Shown here one piece after another: positions 17,288-25,696 of a stretch of 64,000 bases of DNA. Within the stretch, counting starts at the first letter, position 1; each line of letters starts with the position of its first letter. Source of the DNA: an uncultured Lachnospiraceae bacterium. GTDB taxonomy: Bacteria > Bacillota > Clostridia > Lachnospirales > Lachnospiraceae. The notes beneath the pieces are model-generated. The model saw nothing but the letters and a program-made list of their open reading frames with translations. It did no database searches and was not told the origin of the DNA. A program made the translations under genes and the position numbers. The stretch spans positions 39,330 to 103,329 of the forward strand of contig UQLY01000010.1 in assembly GCA_900542015.1 (NCBI GenBank), written 5' to 3'.

Positions 17288-18601
17288 ATGTGGGCTTATG
17301 AAAGTGTATTTTATCAGATTTATCCGTTAGGATTTTGCGGGGCGCCGTTTGAAAACGACGGCGTGGAAGAGGCGAGGATTTTAAAAGTCGTGGATTGGAT
17401 TCCTCATATTAAAAAACTGGGGGCGAACGCGATTTATTTTTCCCCGGTGTTTGATTCCGATACGCATGGATATAATACGAGGGATTACCGGAAGATAGAT
17501 TGCCGGCTTGGCAGCAATGAGGATTTCAAAAAGGTTTGCGACGCGCTGCATGATGCGGGCATCAAGGTTGTGCTGGACGGCGTGTTCAACCATGTGGGGC
17601 GCGGCTTCTGGGCGTTTCAGGATGTCTTGAAGAACAGGGAAAATTCTCCTTATAAAGACTGGTTCTACCGCATCGATTTCGGTGGTAATTCCAATTACAA
17701 CGACGGGCTCTGGTATGAAGGCTGGGAAGGAAATTATGATCTGGTAAAGCTAAACCTTCGCAATGAAGCGGTCATAACGCATATTCTGGACTGCGTGAAG
17801 GGCTGGATTGACGAATTTGATATCGACGGTCTGCGGCTGGACGTGGCATATTGCCTGGACCATGATTTTGTCAGAAGGCTCCGCAGCTTCTGCGACGGTT
17901 ATAAAAACGAATTTTTCCTGGTCGGAGAAATGCTCCACGGGGATTACAATCAGATGGTAAACGACGGAATGCTGCATTCCGCGACCAATTACGAGTGTTA
18001 TAAGGGGCTGTTTTCCAGCTTTAACAGCATGAACATGTTTGAGATCAATCATTCTCTGTTACGCCAGTTCGGACCGGAGAATTGGACCTTATATAAAGGA
18101 AAACATCTGTTATCGTTTGTGGATAATCATGATGTGACCAGGATTGCCAGCAATCTGAATAATGAAAAGCATCTGCCGCTTATCTATGCGCTGATGTTCG
18201 GTATGCCGGGAATCCCCTGCGTCTATTACGGAAGCGAATGGGGAGCAAAGGCAAATAAGAGCGAAGGAGATCCGGCGCTTCGCGCCTGCTTTGAAAAGCC
18301 GGAGGAAAACGAGCTGACGGAATATATCGCGGCGCTTGCTAAGGCTAAGAAGGAAAGCCGCGCGTTAAATTACGGCGAGTTCAGATCGGTTGTGCTGACC
18401 AATAAACAGTGTATTTTTGAGAGAAAGTGCGAAGGGGAACGCGTGCTGGTGGCGATCAATGCCGACGCCGAAAGCTATACGGCGCATTTTGACGCGGGCT
18501 GCGGGACGGCGGAGGATCTGATTACCGGAAAAATCCATGATTTCGGAGGAGGAAGCGAACTACCGCCTTACAGCGCCGCTTTCTGGAAAATGGAAAAATA
18601 A
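17288..18601 (+). CDS. GH13 alpha-amylase family glycosidase, cytosolic
   Basis: This 437-residue protein has the GH13 barrel motifs: DGVFNHVG, the nucleophile Asp in GLRLDVAYC near residue 184, the acid/base Glu in LVGEMLHG near 213, and the transition-state Asp in VDNHDVTR near 280. There is no signal peptide, so it works on short maltodextrins or cyclodextrins inside the cell, as neopullulanase or cyclomaltodextrinase-type enzymes do. It lacks the extra N-terminal domain of classical neopullulanases. CGGGAGGACAG precedes the ATG. An ABC ATPase gene follows after 16 bp, which implies co-transcription although no sugar-import genes are present. Confidence 0.9.
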   Translation: MWAYESVFYQIYPLGFCGAPFENDGVEEARILKVVDWIPHIKKLGANAIYFSPVFDSDTHGYNTRDYRKIDCRLGSNEDFKKVCDALHDAGIKVVLDGVFNHVGRGFWAFQDVLKNRENSPYKDWFYRIDFGGNSNYNDGLWYEGWEGNYDLVKLNLRNEAVITHILDCVKGWIDEFDIDGLRLDVAYCLDHDFVRRLRSFCDGYKNEFFLVGEMLHGDYNQMVNDGMLHSATNYECYKGLFSSFNSMNMFEINHSLLRQFGPENWTLYKGKHLLSFVDNHDVTRIASNLNNEKHLPLIYALMFGMPGIPCVYYGSEWGAKANKSEGDPALRACFEKPEENELTEYIAALAKAKKESRALNYGEFRSVVLTNKQCIFERKCEGERVLVAINADAESYTAHFDAGCGTAEDLITGKIHDFGGGSELPPYSAAFWKMEK

Positions 18602-18617
18602 AATACGGAGGTGCAAA

Positions 18618-19346
18618 ATGGGGGCAGAACAGGAAGCCGTCATCAGGGTCAAGGGGCTTTATAAGATATATAAGGTCGGCGATACCAAGGTGCGTGCCTT
18701 AAACGGCGTGGATTTTCAGATCAATCGCGGAGAGTTTTGTGCGATTGTGGGAGCGTCCGGGTCCGGTAAATCTACTTTATTAAATATGCTCGCGGGATTG
18801 GAGAAGCCGACGAAAGGGTCCATTGTCATAGCGGGCGAACATATGGAAAAGAAATCGGAAAACGAGCTGGTGGCTTTTCGCAGGGAACATATCGGATTTA
18901 TCTTTCAGTCCTTTAACCTGCTTCCGACCATGAACGCGGTGGAAAACGTAGCGCTGCCCCTGACCTTTCAGGGAATGGACAAAGCGAAGAGAGAAAAGCT
19001 TGCCGAGGAGGCGATTAAGCTGGTAGGGCTTTGGAAGTACCGGAAGCACAGACCTACGCAGATGTCGGGCGGACAGCAGCAGAGGGTCGGCGTAGCGAGA
19101 GCGCTGGTGGTAAATCCCGAGATTATATTTGCGGATGAGCCCACCGGAAATCTGGATTCCCATACCTCTGAGGAGGTTATGAATCTCATGAAGAAAGTGG
19201 TGCGCGAGCAGAACCAGACGCTGGTCATGGTTACCCATGACAATCATCTTGCCGAGTATGCGGACCGTATCTTTCATATAAAGGATGGAAAAATTCTGAA
19301 AATAGAGGATAAAAGGGAGAAGACGGATTATGAGGATAAGGAGTAG
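18618..19346 (+). CDS. ABC transporter ATP-binding protein, MacB/LolD type
   Basis: This 242-residue ATPase has Walker A GASGSGKST near residue 42, signature MSGGQQQRVGVARAL, Walker B IIFADEPTGNLDS and the switch His in VTHDN. The Q-loop segment FQSFNLLPTMNAVENV is typical of the MacB/LolD/SalX group that works with FtsX-like permeases rather than importers. The start at 18618 follows GGAGGTG; the longer in-frame ORF reaching into the amylase gene is not used. It overlaps the ribosome site of the next gene and is part of a three-gene transport unit ending at 22272. Confidence 0.93.
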   Translation: MGAEQEAVIRVKGLYKIYKVGDTKVRALNGVDFQINRGEFCAIVGASGSGKSTLLNMLAGLEKPTKGSIVIAGEHMEKKSENELVAFRREHIGFIFQSFNLLPTMNAVENVALPLTFQGMDKAKREKLAEEAIKLVGLWKYRKHRPTQMSGGQQQRVGVARALVVNPEIIFADEPTGNLDSHTSEEVMNLMKKVVREQNQTLVMVTHDNHLAEYADRIFHIKDGKILKIEDKREKTDYEDKE

Positions 19347-19350
19347 AGAA

Positions 19351-20880
19351 ATGAAAAAAACCAAGGAACGGAGCGGAATATTACATAAGGGACTGATCCT
19401 TTGCACGGCTGTTTTTGCGGCGGCAGTCATCTTTATGACAGGCGTGTCGGATGTGTCGGCAAAGGCTGCGGCGCCGGATACGGTCAGCAGCAACGGCGTG
19501 GAGGAAGAACCTTCGCCTACGTCCACCAGCGAGTTTATTATGGTGGGCGGCAACTGGATCACGCCTACGGCGACCTATGGAAAAACGGTAAATGTAGTGC
19601 TTCCTCTTGTGAATATGTCCACCACAAACCTGAACAATGTAATCGTAACGCCTGTTATTGCACAGAATACCGCAGACTGGCCTTTTGAAATCGAGACCAG
19701 CGGTTATACCCAGACGATTTCTGATCTGCCCGGAAGAGGAAACGGTCAGAACGATATGGACAGACGAAGAGAACTGACCTGGACCTTTAAGACCAGAAGC
19801 GATGTGCTCAACGGTTATTACAAGGTGCCTTTTAACGTCATTTATTATACCGGGGAAGGATACGAGACGACGACCGTGACGACCTGGGTCAAAGCGGTAG
19901 GGGCGCCCGGCAGCGGCAACGTCTCCGACGGCGGAGCAGGCACTTCCACGCCGAGAGTCATTATTACGGGATTTGATACGAATCCGGCGAATGTATATGC
20001 GGGAGATACCTTTACCCTGACCCTGCATTTGAAAAACACTTCCAAGCGCACGGCGGTATCCAATATGCAGATCGATCTGACGACCCCTACGGCGGGAAAG
20101 GATACGGAATCTACTTATGAAGCGTTTTTGCCCACCAGCGGGTCCAACACGCTGTATGTGGAGAGGATCGCTGCGGACGGCACGGCTGATATTTCCATCG
20201 AAATGACGGCGAAATCCGATCTGACCCAGAAGCCTTATGCGATTGCGGTCAATATGGATTATGAAGATTCCAAATACAACGCTTATAAAGCGTCGGCAAA
20301 CGTTTCCATTCCCATCAACCAGGAAGCGCGGTTTGACGTGGGCTCCATGGAGGTGCTTCCTGCGGATATTACCGTAGGCGAACAGAGCAATGTCATGTTC
20401 AGCATCTTTAATACGGGCAAAACCACCTTATATAACGTACAGGTTAAATTTGAAGGCGACAGCGTCAGCGGCGGCGAGACCTTTATCGGTAAGATCGAAC
20501 CGGGCGCGACGGGCAATGTGGATACGATGGTAACCGGCGAGGCGGCGACTACGGACGACGGCATTGTCAAAGCCGTGATTTACTATGAAGACGAAGCGGG
20601 TACGCAATATACCCAGGAACAGGAATTTACGTTGTTTGTATCGGAAGCGTTTTATGACGACAGCATGATGTACGACGATACGATGATGGAAGAGGAAAGC
20701 GGCGGCGGACACCGCACGGCGCTCATTATCGTGCTGGTAGTGATCGTGGTAGCTGCGGCGGCAGTCATCGTTTTCATCGTGTTAAAAAAGAAAAAGAAGA
20801 AAAAAGAGCAGTTAGAGCTGGAAGCGGAGTTGGATGATGATATCGCAGACGGGGAAACGGATGCGGATGATGAGGTGTAG
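19351..20880 (+). CDS. Secreted CARDB/COG1361-type protein with C-terminal anchor
   Basis: This 509-residue protein has a signal peptide (about residues 1-35), a proline/serine-containing linker, and two or three immunoglobulin-like beta-sandwich regions of the CARDB type (for example FDTNPANVYAGDTFTLTL and EVLPADITVGEQSNVMFS). Near the C-terminus is one membrane segment (about 455-480) followed by a run of lysines and an acidic tail. The start at 19351 follows AAGGAG. It lies between an ABC ATPase and its MacB-like permease, so it probably acts as the extracellular partner of that system, comparable in position to an adaptor or sensor. Substrate unknown. Confidence 0.8.
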   Translation: MKKTKERSGILHKGLILCTAVFAAAVIFMTGVSDVSAKAAAPDTVSSNGVEEEPSPTSTSEFIMVGGNWITPTATYGKTVNVVLPLVNMSTTNLNNVIVTPVIAQNTADWPFEIETSGYTQTISDLPGRGNGQNDMDRRRELTWTFKTRSDVLNGYYKVPFNVIYYTGEGYETTTVTTWVKAVGAPGSGNVSDGGAGTSTPRVIITGFDTNPANVYAGDTFTLTLHLKNTSKRTAVSNMQIDLTTPTAGKDTESTYEAFLPTSGSNTLYVERIAADGTADISIEMTAKSDLTQKPYAIAVNMDYEDSKYNAYKASANVSIPINQEARFDVGSMEVLPADITVGEQSNVMFSIFNTGKTTLYNVQVKFEGDSVSGGETFIGKIEPGATGNVDTMVTGEAATTDDGIVKAVIYYEDEAGTQYTQEQEFTLFVSEAFYDDSMMYDDTMMEEESGGGHRTALIIVLVVIVVAAAAVIVFIVLKKKKKKKEQLELEAELDDDIADGETDADDEV

Positions 20881-20883
20881 CCA

Positions 20884-22272
20884 ATGAAGGTACGTGATTT
20901 ATTGCGGCTTAGCACCGGCAATCTGTTCAAGCGGAAGCTGAGGACGATTTTGACGGTGCTCGGGGTTACGATCGGCGTGGCGTCCATTGTAGTCATGGTG
21001 TCCCTCGGTCTGGGGCTCAGCCGTTCTCTTACGGAGGAAATGTCCACCTACGGCAGTCTGACCAGCGTAACGGTCAGGGATGTTTCCGACGGATATTATA
21101 TGATGGCGTCGGACAGCGATTCCGCCTCCGCCACCGATGAGGAAAAGCATTTAAACGACGACGCGGTAGCGGAGCTGATGCAGCTGCCCAATGTGGAGCA
21201 GGTTGTTCCGATGCTGGAAATCGATGTGCTGATGAAGTGCGGCGGCTATGAGTCCTATGTCACGTTAGTAGGCGTGCCGGACGGTTATCTGGAAAGCCAG
21301 AACGTAGAGCTTAGCCAGGGCACCTTTCCGGTGGGCGGAAGCGGACAGATGCAGGTGTTATACGGAAATATGATCCTCAGCCAGATGTACAATCCCAAGA
21401 CCCAAAGCGGTTACTGGTACGACGGTACGATGGCGGATGTGGATCTGATGAATGATACGATTTTCTTTATTCTGGATCAGGATTCCTATTATATGTACGA
21501 GGGCGGCGGCACCAATGAGGACGGCTCCGCCGTAAAACCGCCGAAGAAGCATATGTTTGAGGCGAGCGGTATTGTCGCCGGCGGACCCGATGAATACAAT
21601 ACCTACAGCTATAACGTGTATTGCAATATCGACGATCTCATGGCGATCCTCAAAAAGGAATTTAAAAACAAAACGATTCCCAGACAGCCTACCACAAAGA
21701 GCGGGAAGCCCTATAAGGAAATCTTTTATACACAACTGATGGTATATACCGATTCCATGGACCATGTGACGGAGCTTCAGAGCACCATCAACAGCATGGG
21801 CTACAGCGCTACCAGCGACGCGGAGTGGATTCAGTCCCAGCAAAAGACCATGGGATATATCCAGCTCGTGCTGGGCGGCATCGGCGCGATTTCCCTGATT
21901 GTGGCGGCGATCGGCATTACCAATACGATGATGATGTCCATTTATGAAAGGACGAAGGAAATCGGCATTATGAAGGTGCTTGGCTGCGATATGCACAATA
22001 TCCAGGGCATGTTTCTGGTGGAGGCGGGCTGTATCGGTTTCATCGGGGGAATTGCGGGACTGGTCATCAGTTATGCTCTCTCGGGCGTCATCAATATGGT
22101 GGCTAATTCCATGGGCGGAGATATGGGTCTTAGCGGCGGAATTTCTTATATTCCGTTCTGGCTTGCCGGATTATCCCTGGTATTTGCGATTTTGGTAGGT
22201 ATGCTCGCGGGCTTCTTCCCGTCGCTGCGCGCCATGAAGCTAAGCCCTCTTGCGGCGATCAGAAATGAATAA
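20884..22272 (+). CDS. ABC transporter permease, MacB/FtsX type
   Basis: This 462-residue permease has the MacB layout: a first membrane segment near residues 17-40 with the TVLGVTIGVASIVVMVSLG motif, a large extracellular domain of about 270 residues, and three C-terminal membrane segments with the FtsX motif (TNTMMMSIYERTKEIGIMKVLG). GAGGTG lies before the ATG, 3 bp after the previous stop. With the ATPase at 18618 it would form a mechanotransmission-type ABC system that moves or senses molecules at the membrane surface rather than importing sugars. The operon ends in a terminator at 22344. Confidence 0.92.
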   Translation: MKVRDLLRLSTGNLFKRKLRTILTVLGVTIGVASIVVMVSLGLGLSRSLTEEMSTYGSLTSVTVRDVSDGYYMMASDSDSASATDEEKHLNDDAVAELMQLPNVEQVVPMLEIDVLMKCGGYESYVTLVGVPDGYLESQNVELSQGTFPVGGSGQMQVLYGNMILSQMYNPKTQSGYWYDGTMADVDLMNDTIFFILDQDSYYMYEGGGTNEDGSAVKPPKKHMFEASGIVAGGPDEYNTYSYNVYCNIDDLMAILKKEFKNKTIPRQPTTKSGKPYKEIFYTQLMVYTDSMDHVTELQSTINSMGYSATSDAEWIQSQQKTMGYIQLVLGGIGAISLIVAAIGITNTMMMSIYERTKEIGIMKVLGCDMHNIQGMFLVEAGCIGFIGGIAGLVISYALSGVINMVANSMGGDMGLSGGISYIPFWLAGLSLVFAILVGMLAGFFPSLRAMKLSPLAAIRNE

Positions 22273-22343
22273 GGTTAGTTGAGGACCGTGCCGCTAAGGC
22301 AGGACGGAGAAAGCGGACGGAATCTACAGGCATACAGAATGTG

Positions 22344-22397
22344 CAAGAAACTCTTCAAAAATTTGTATAAAATAAAGGGAGAGTTTCTTGTATTTTT
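22344..22397 (+). terminator. Terminator of the amylase-ABC operon
   Basis: CAAGAAACTC and GAGTTTCTTG form a perfect stem around an AT-rich loop of about 27 nt and are followed by TATTTTTTAT. Confidence 0.7.
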
Positions 22398-22419
22398 TAT
22401 GGAACAATTTTGACGGGTA

Positions 22420-22428
22420 TGATATAAT
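22420..22428 (+). promoter_or_regulatory. Extended -10 promoter of the SHOCT protein gene
   Basis: TGA followed by TATAAT (22423-22428) makes an extended -10 element about 90 bp before the start. No good -35 was found at the usual distance. Confidence 0.5.
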
Positions 22429-22517
22429 ATTTCGTAGAAGTGCGTGCACTTAACGCCATTGTGTGGCTAAGATGCGATTGGGGCATTCAAAAATAAAGGT
22501 TATAGGGGCGAGAGAAT

Positions 22518-24080
22518 ATGCAGGATCATGGAATGGACGCAGCAAGAAAGGCTGCAGAGGAAGCGGCAAGAAAAGCGGCAGCAGCGGCGGCGATGAAAGC
22601 GGCGGCGGAAGCGGGCGGCGATGAAGCGGCGCAAAGACAGGCAAAGCTGGCGAGAGAGGCTTTGGCAAAGGCGAAACAGCAGGAGCAGTCTGAAGCAAAG
22701 ACGGCGGAGAAGCCTGCGGAGGGCACGGGAGTCAATTCGGCGGAGGATGCGAAGCGCCAGTCTGCGGGAATCGCGGCAAAGAAAAAGGCAGTCGAGGTAT
22801 CCGCAAGAATCGCGGAAGAGGTTGCAAAGCAGGCTGCACATGAGGCGGTGGAAAAAGGCTCTACGGAGAGAGACGCCGCGCGCAAGGTTATGGAAGAAGA
22901 GACGGTCAGAAAGGCAATTGCGGAACCCACCAGGAAGAAGGCGGAAGAGATTGCAAAGCGCGTTGCCGATGAAAATAACGTAAAGGTTATGGAGACTGCG
23001 AAAAAATTTGACGAGGCGGTCCGCAAGGCAAAAGAGGACGCTACGGTAAAAGCGCAGGAAGAAGCAAAAGCAAAGGTTGAAGAGATTGTAAACAAGGCGA
23101 GAAACGACGCGGATTCCGCGGCGGCGGACGCGGTTGCAAAGGCGGAAGCGGAAGCCAGAAAGAAAATGGAAGAAATCGTTAAGAAGGCGGAAGAAGAAGC
23201 GAAAGTAACCGTCGAGGCGGCGAAGAAGAAGGCGCAGGCGGAAGCCGACGCAAAGGTAGAAGCGGCAAAGGCAAAAGCGGAAGAGGAAGCAAAAGCGGCT
23301 GTAGCGGACAAATCCAAAGCGGCTGAGGAAGTCGCAAAGGTCAAAGCGTCAGAGGAAACCAGAAAGGTAGAGGCGGAAGCTGCAAAGCAGGTGGAAATCG
23401 TCGTTCGCCAAGAAGTGATTTCCGTAGCTTCGGAAACTGCGGCGGAAGCGGTAAAGCAGATCGAAGCGGACAAAGCGAGAAGACTGGAAGAAGAGAGAGA
23501 ACGTCAGGCTGCGGAGGCGGAACGTCTGCGGAAGGAAGCGGAAGAAAAGGCGCGTCTGGAAGCCGAAGCGGAAGCGAGAAGAATCGAAGAAGAGCGCCTG
23601 AAGAAAGAAGCGGAAGCAAAAGCGAAAGCGGAGGCTGCCGAAAAAGCGAGAAGAGCGGCGGAAGAGCTTGCATACAGAAAGATTCAGGAAGAAGAGAGAA
23701 AGAAAGCGGCGGCAGCAGGACAGACTGCGGCTCCACTGCCGGATCTGAAACCTCAGCCTTCGGCGGGCGCGGCAGTGGCGGTAGCTGCGGCGCATCAGGC
23801 ATATACGGCGGCAGGACAGAGCTCCACGGCTGCGGGCAGGACTTCTACGGCAGCAGGGCAGACTTCCACAGCTGCGGGCAGGACTTCTACGACAGCAGGA
23901 CAGAGTTCTGCGACGGCGGGTCAGACCGCATCAACCGGAACGGTGCCGGGCGGAAAGCTCTCCTTTGCAGAGTTTGAAAACGCGGCAAAGAAACTGAAAC
24001 TGTTGCTGGATAACGGCATTATTACCCAGGAAGAGTTTGCAACGGAGAAACAGAAGCTGGTTGCAAATATGGAAATTTAA
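22518..24080 (+). CDS. Ala/Lys/Glu-rich coiled-coil protein with C-terminal SHOCT domain
   Basis: Residues 1 to about 405 are almost entirely Ala, Lys, Glu, Arg, Val and Gln with heptad-like spacing, so a very long charged helix or coiled coil is expected. A Pro/Ala hinge (about 406-430) is followed by six tandem heptapeptides of the form AAGQSST / AAGRTST (about 437-478). The last 40 residues (LSFAEFENAAKKLKLLLDNG..ITQEEFATEKQKL) are a SHOCT domain, a short module common at bacterial protein ends that probably mediates oligomerisation. No signal peptide or membrane segment is present. The GGGGCGAGAG site before the ATG is weak. The function is unknown; it resembles TolA-like spacers only in composition. 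Confidence 0.8.
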   Translation: MQDHGMDAARKAAEEAARKAAAAAAMKAAAEAGGDEAAQRQAKLAREALAKAKQQEQSEAKTAEKPAEGTGVNSAEDAKRQSAGIAAKKKAVEVSARIAEEVAKQAAHEAVEKGSTERDAARKVMEEETVRKAIAEPTRKKAEEIAKRVADENNVKVMETAKKFDEAVRKAKEDATVKAQEEAKAKVEEIVNKARNDADSAAADAVAKAEAEARKKMEEIVKKAEEEAKVTVEAAKKKAQAEADAKVEAAKAKAEEEAKAAVADKSKAAEEVAKVKASEETRKVEAEAAKQVEIVVRQEVISVASETAAEAVKQIEADKARRLEEERERQAAEAERLRKEAEEKARLEAEAEARRIEEERLKKEAEAKAKAEAAEKARRAAEELAYRKIQEEERKKAAAAGQTAAPLPDLKPQPSAGAAVAVAAAHQAYTAAGQSSTAAGRTSTAAGQTSTAAGRTSTTAGQSSATAGQTASTGTVPGGKLSFAEFENAAKKLKLLLDNGIITQEEFATEKQKLVANMEI

Positions 24081-24120
24081 TCTGACCGGGCGTTTACAGG
24101 AAATGATTTTAAAGCGGGCT

Positions 24121-24192
24121 GCCGCATTTATAAATTTTATATTGATCTAAGAAATGCGTTTCCGTGATCGGTATAGAAATTATAAATGCGGC
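24121..24192. terminator. Bidirectional terminator between convergent genes
   Basis: GCCGCATTTATAA (24121-24133) pairs perfectly with TTATAAATGCGGC (24180-24192) around a 46-nt loop. The right arm overlaps the last codons of the LytTR gene. It would serve both the SHOCT gene and the reverse-strand regulator. Confidence 0.6.
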
Positions 24193-24944
24193 GGCTCTTT
24201 ATTTTGATTGCCGCTTTCCGTATGATATTTATTGAAAATGTCTTCAAATTCTTTTCTTTTCGACCGGGAAATGGTCAGGACATTCCCGTCAACCAACTGC
24301 AGCTCCGTCCGGCTGCATTTCACAACATATTTCACATTTACGATATAGCTGTTGTGGGCATAGGCAAATTTGTAATAGCAAAGCCTGTCATACAGATCCT
24401 GCAGCCGGGTATGGGTCGTCATTTCGCCTGCGATCCGAAAAGACGGCGAGCCGGGATACAGGTGGATGATACAGCCGTGCTTGGCGATGGAGATGTATAA
24501 AACGTCGTCCGGCGCAAGCCTGTATTTGGTTCGTTCGTGGAGTCCCCAAATGGAAAAATATTTTCTTGTGCGCCGTAAATGTTCAAAAATCTCCGTCAAT
24601 TCATTTTCAATCTGGCGGCTTGTGTATTCTTTTAACAGATATCGGTAAGGACGTGCCTTTAATAATCTGGGATCGGAAAACTGCGAATCGGAGCAAAATA
24701 TTAAAATGGCGGAAGGGTATTTCCTGCGAAATTCCATGGCAAGAGAGTAACCGTTCGTTTCCGGCATCTGTACGTTTAAAAACAAAATGTCCGGACCGGG
24801 GTGAAAAAGCAGTTTGCCAAAAAGCTCCGAGCCGTTTCCGGCTTCCGTAAACTCCGGTTCCTTATCGGGGACCATATTTCGGATTCTTTTTTCCAGATAG
24901 GAAATAAAATTGCGGTCATGGTCGCAAATCGCAATTCTAAGCAC
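24180..24944 (-). CDS. LytTR response regulator with Asn in place of the phospho-acceptor
   Basis: Residues 1-120 form a receiver-like domain and the last 100 a LytTR DNA-binding domain (KYRLAPDDVLYISIAKHGC, then FAYAHNSYIVNVKYV, the DNA-contact motif). In the receiver the expected Asp is Asn: DILFLNVQMPETNG instead of DIxFLDxxMPGxxG, and the usual acidic pair is reduced to CDHD. It is probably not switched by phosphorylation. The start is uncertain: AAGGAG on the minus strand is best spaced for TTG at 24947 or GTG at 24944; a GTG at 24953 is too close. No histidine kinase gene is adjacent. The target promoter is unknown. Confidence 0.85.
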   Translation of the reverse strand: MLRIAICDHDRNFISYLEKRIRNMVPDKEPEFTEAGNGSELFGKLLFHPGPDILFLNVQMPETNGYSLAMEFRRKYPSAILIFCSDSQFSDPRLLKARPYRYLLKEYTSRQIENELTEIFEHLRRTRKYFSIWGLHERTKYRLAPDDVLYISIAKHGCIIHLYPGSPSFRIAGEMTTHTRLQDLYDRLCYYKFAYAHNSYIVNVKYVVKCSRTELQLVDGNVLTISRSKRKEFEDIFNKYHTESGNQNKEPPHL

Positions 24945-25061
24945 CAAAATCACTCTCCTTCTTTATCCTTTCTATTTTATATAGAAAAAAGAAGAAAAGT
25001 AGATTTTGAGAATGAATTGGATTATTTTGGAATTAAATTTCGTGATTTGTGCATGAAAAAA

Positions 25062-25135
<74 letters not shown>

Positions 25136-25238
25136 ACACTGATAGAGAGTATAGCATAAAATATTTGAATTGAAAACCCCTAAATTGAAAAAAATTTAAT
25201 TTTTTAAGAAGAAAATTTTCAGAAGTTTTAGAAGATAC

Positions 25239-25267
25239 TTGACATATTATATTATACGTCATATATT
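25239..25267 (+). promoter_or_regulatory. Sigma-A promoter of the padR operon
   Basis: TTGACA (25239-25244), 17 bp, TATATT (25262-25267), about 100 bp before the padR-like start codon. Confidence 0.7.
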
Positions 25268-25279
25268 ATATATAACAAC

Positions 25280-25302
25280 AATATTATACATTGTATAATA
25301 TT
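25280..25302. promoter_or_regulatory. Palindromic operator, probably bound by the PadR protein
   Basis: AATATTATAC and GTATAATATT form a perfect 10-bp dyad with a 3-bp centre, just downstream of the promoter. Its core TATACATTGTATA resembles sites of PadR-family repressors, so autoregulation is likely. Confidence 0.6.
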
Positions 25303-25369
25303 ATATCATTTTATAATAAAATCATGGAAGGCAAAGATGAAGTTGTGGCAGATGCCGAAAGGAGAGCTT

Positions 25370-25696
25370 ATGGTTTTTAATACGGGCGCCGCTTTGCTGG
25401 ATGCAATCGTCTTAGCCGTTGTGTCCCATGAGGATGTGGGAACCTATGGCTATAAGATTACGCAGGAGGTCAGACAGGTCATTGATTTGTCGGAATCTAC
25501 CCTGTATCCGGTATTGCGAAGATTGCAGAAATACGGTTTTTTGGACGTATATGACAGAGAGTGCGGGGGAAGGAACAGAAGGTATTATCGGATTACGTCC
25601 TCCGGCATAACGCAGTTGAATCATTATAAAAGGGATTGGAAAGAATACGCCGGAAAGATTAACGGCATTTTTGAGGGAGGAGCCTTATATGAATAA
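25370..25696 (+). CDS. PadR family transcriptional regulator
   Basis: This 108-residue winged-helix protein has the PadR signature GYKITQEVRQVIDLSESTLYPVLRRLQKYGFL followed by the wing (RRYYRITSSG). The start at 25370 is chosen because GAAAGGAG lies 5 nt before it; an upstream in-frame ATG at 25337 lacks a site. The stop overlaps the next gene's start by 8 bp. PadR proteins of this subgroup usually repress their own operon, here a membrane-associated module, and a perfect palindrome lies just after the promoter. The inducer is unknown. Confidence 0.93.
   Translation: MVFNTGAALLDAIVLAVVSHEDVGTYGYKITQEVRQVIDLSESTLYPVLRRLQKYGFLDVYDRECGGRNRRYYRITSSGITQLNHYKRDWKEYAGKINGIFEGGALYE

Noticed and set aside
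22526..23473. A 315-residue open frame on the minus strand inside the SHOCT protein gene
   Set aside because: It arises from the Ala/Lys/Glu codon pattern of the plus-strand gene; it has no ribosome site and low-complexity Ala/Ser/Phe composition.
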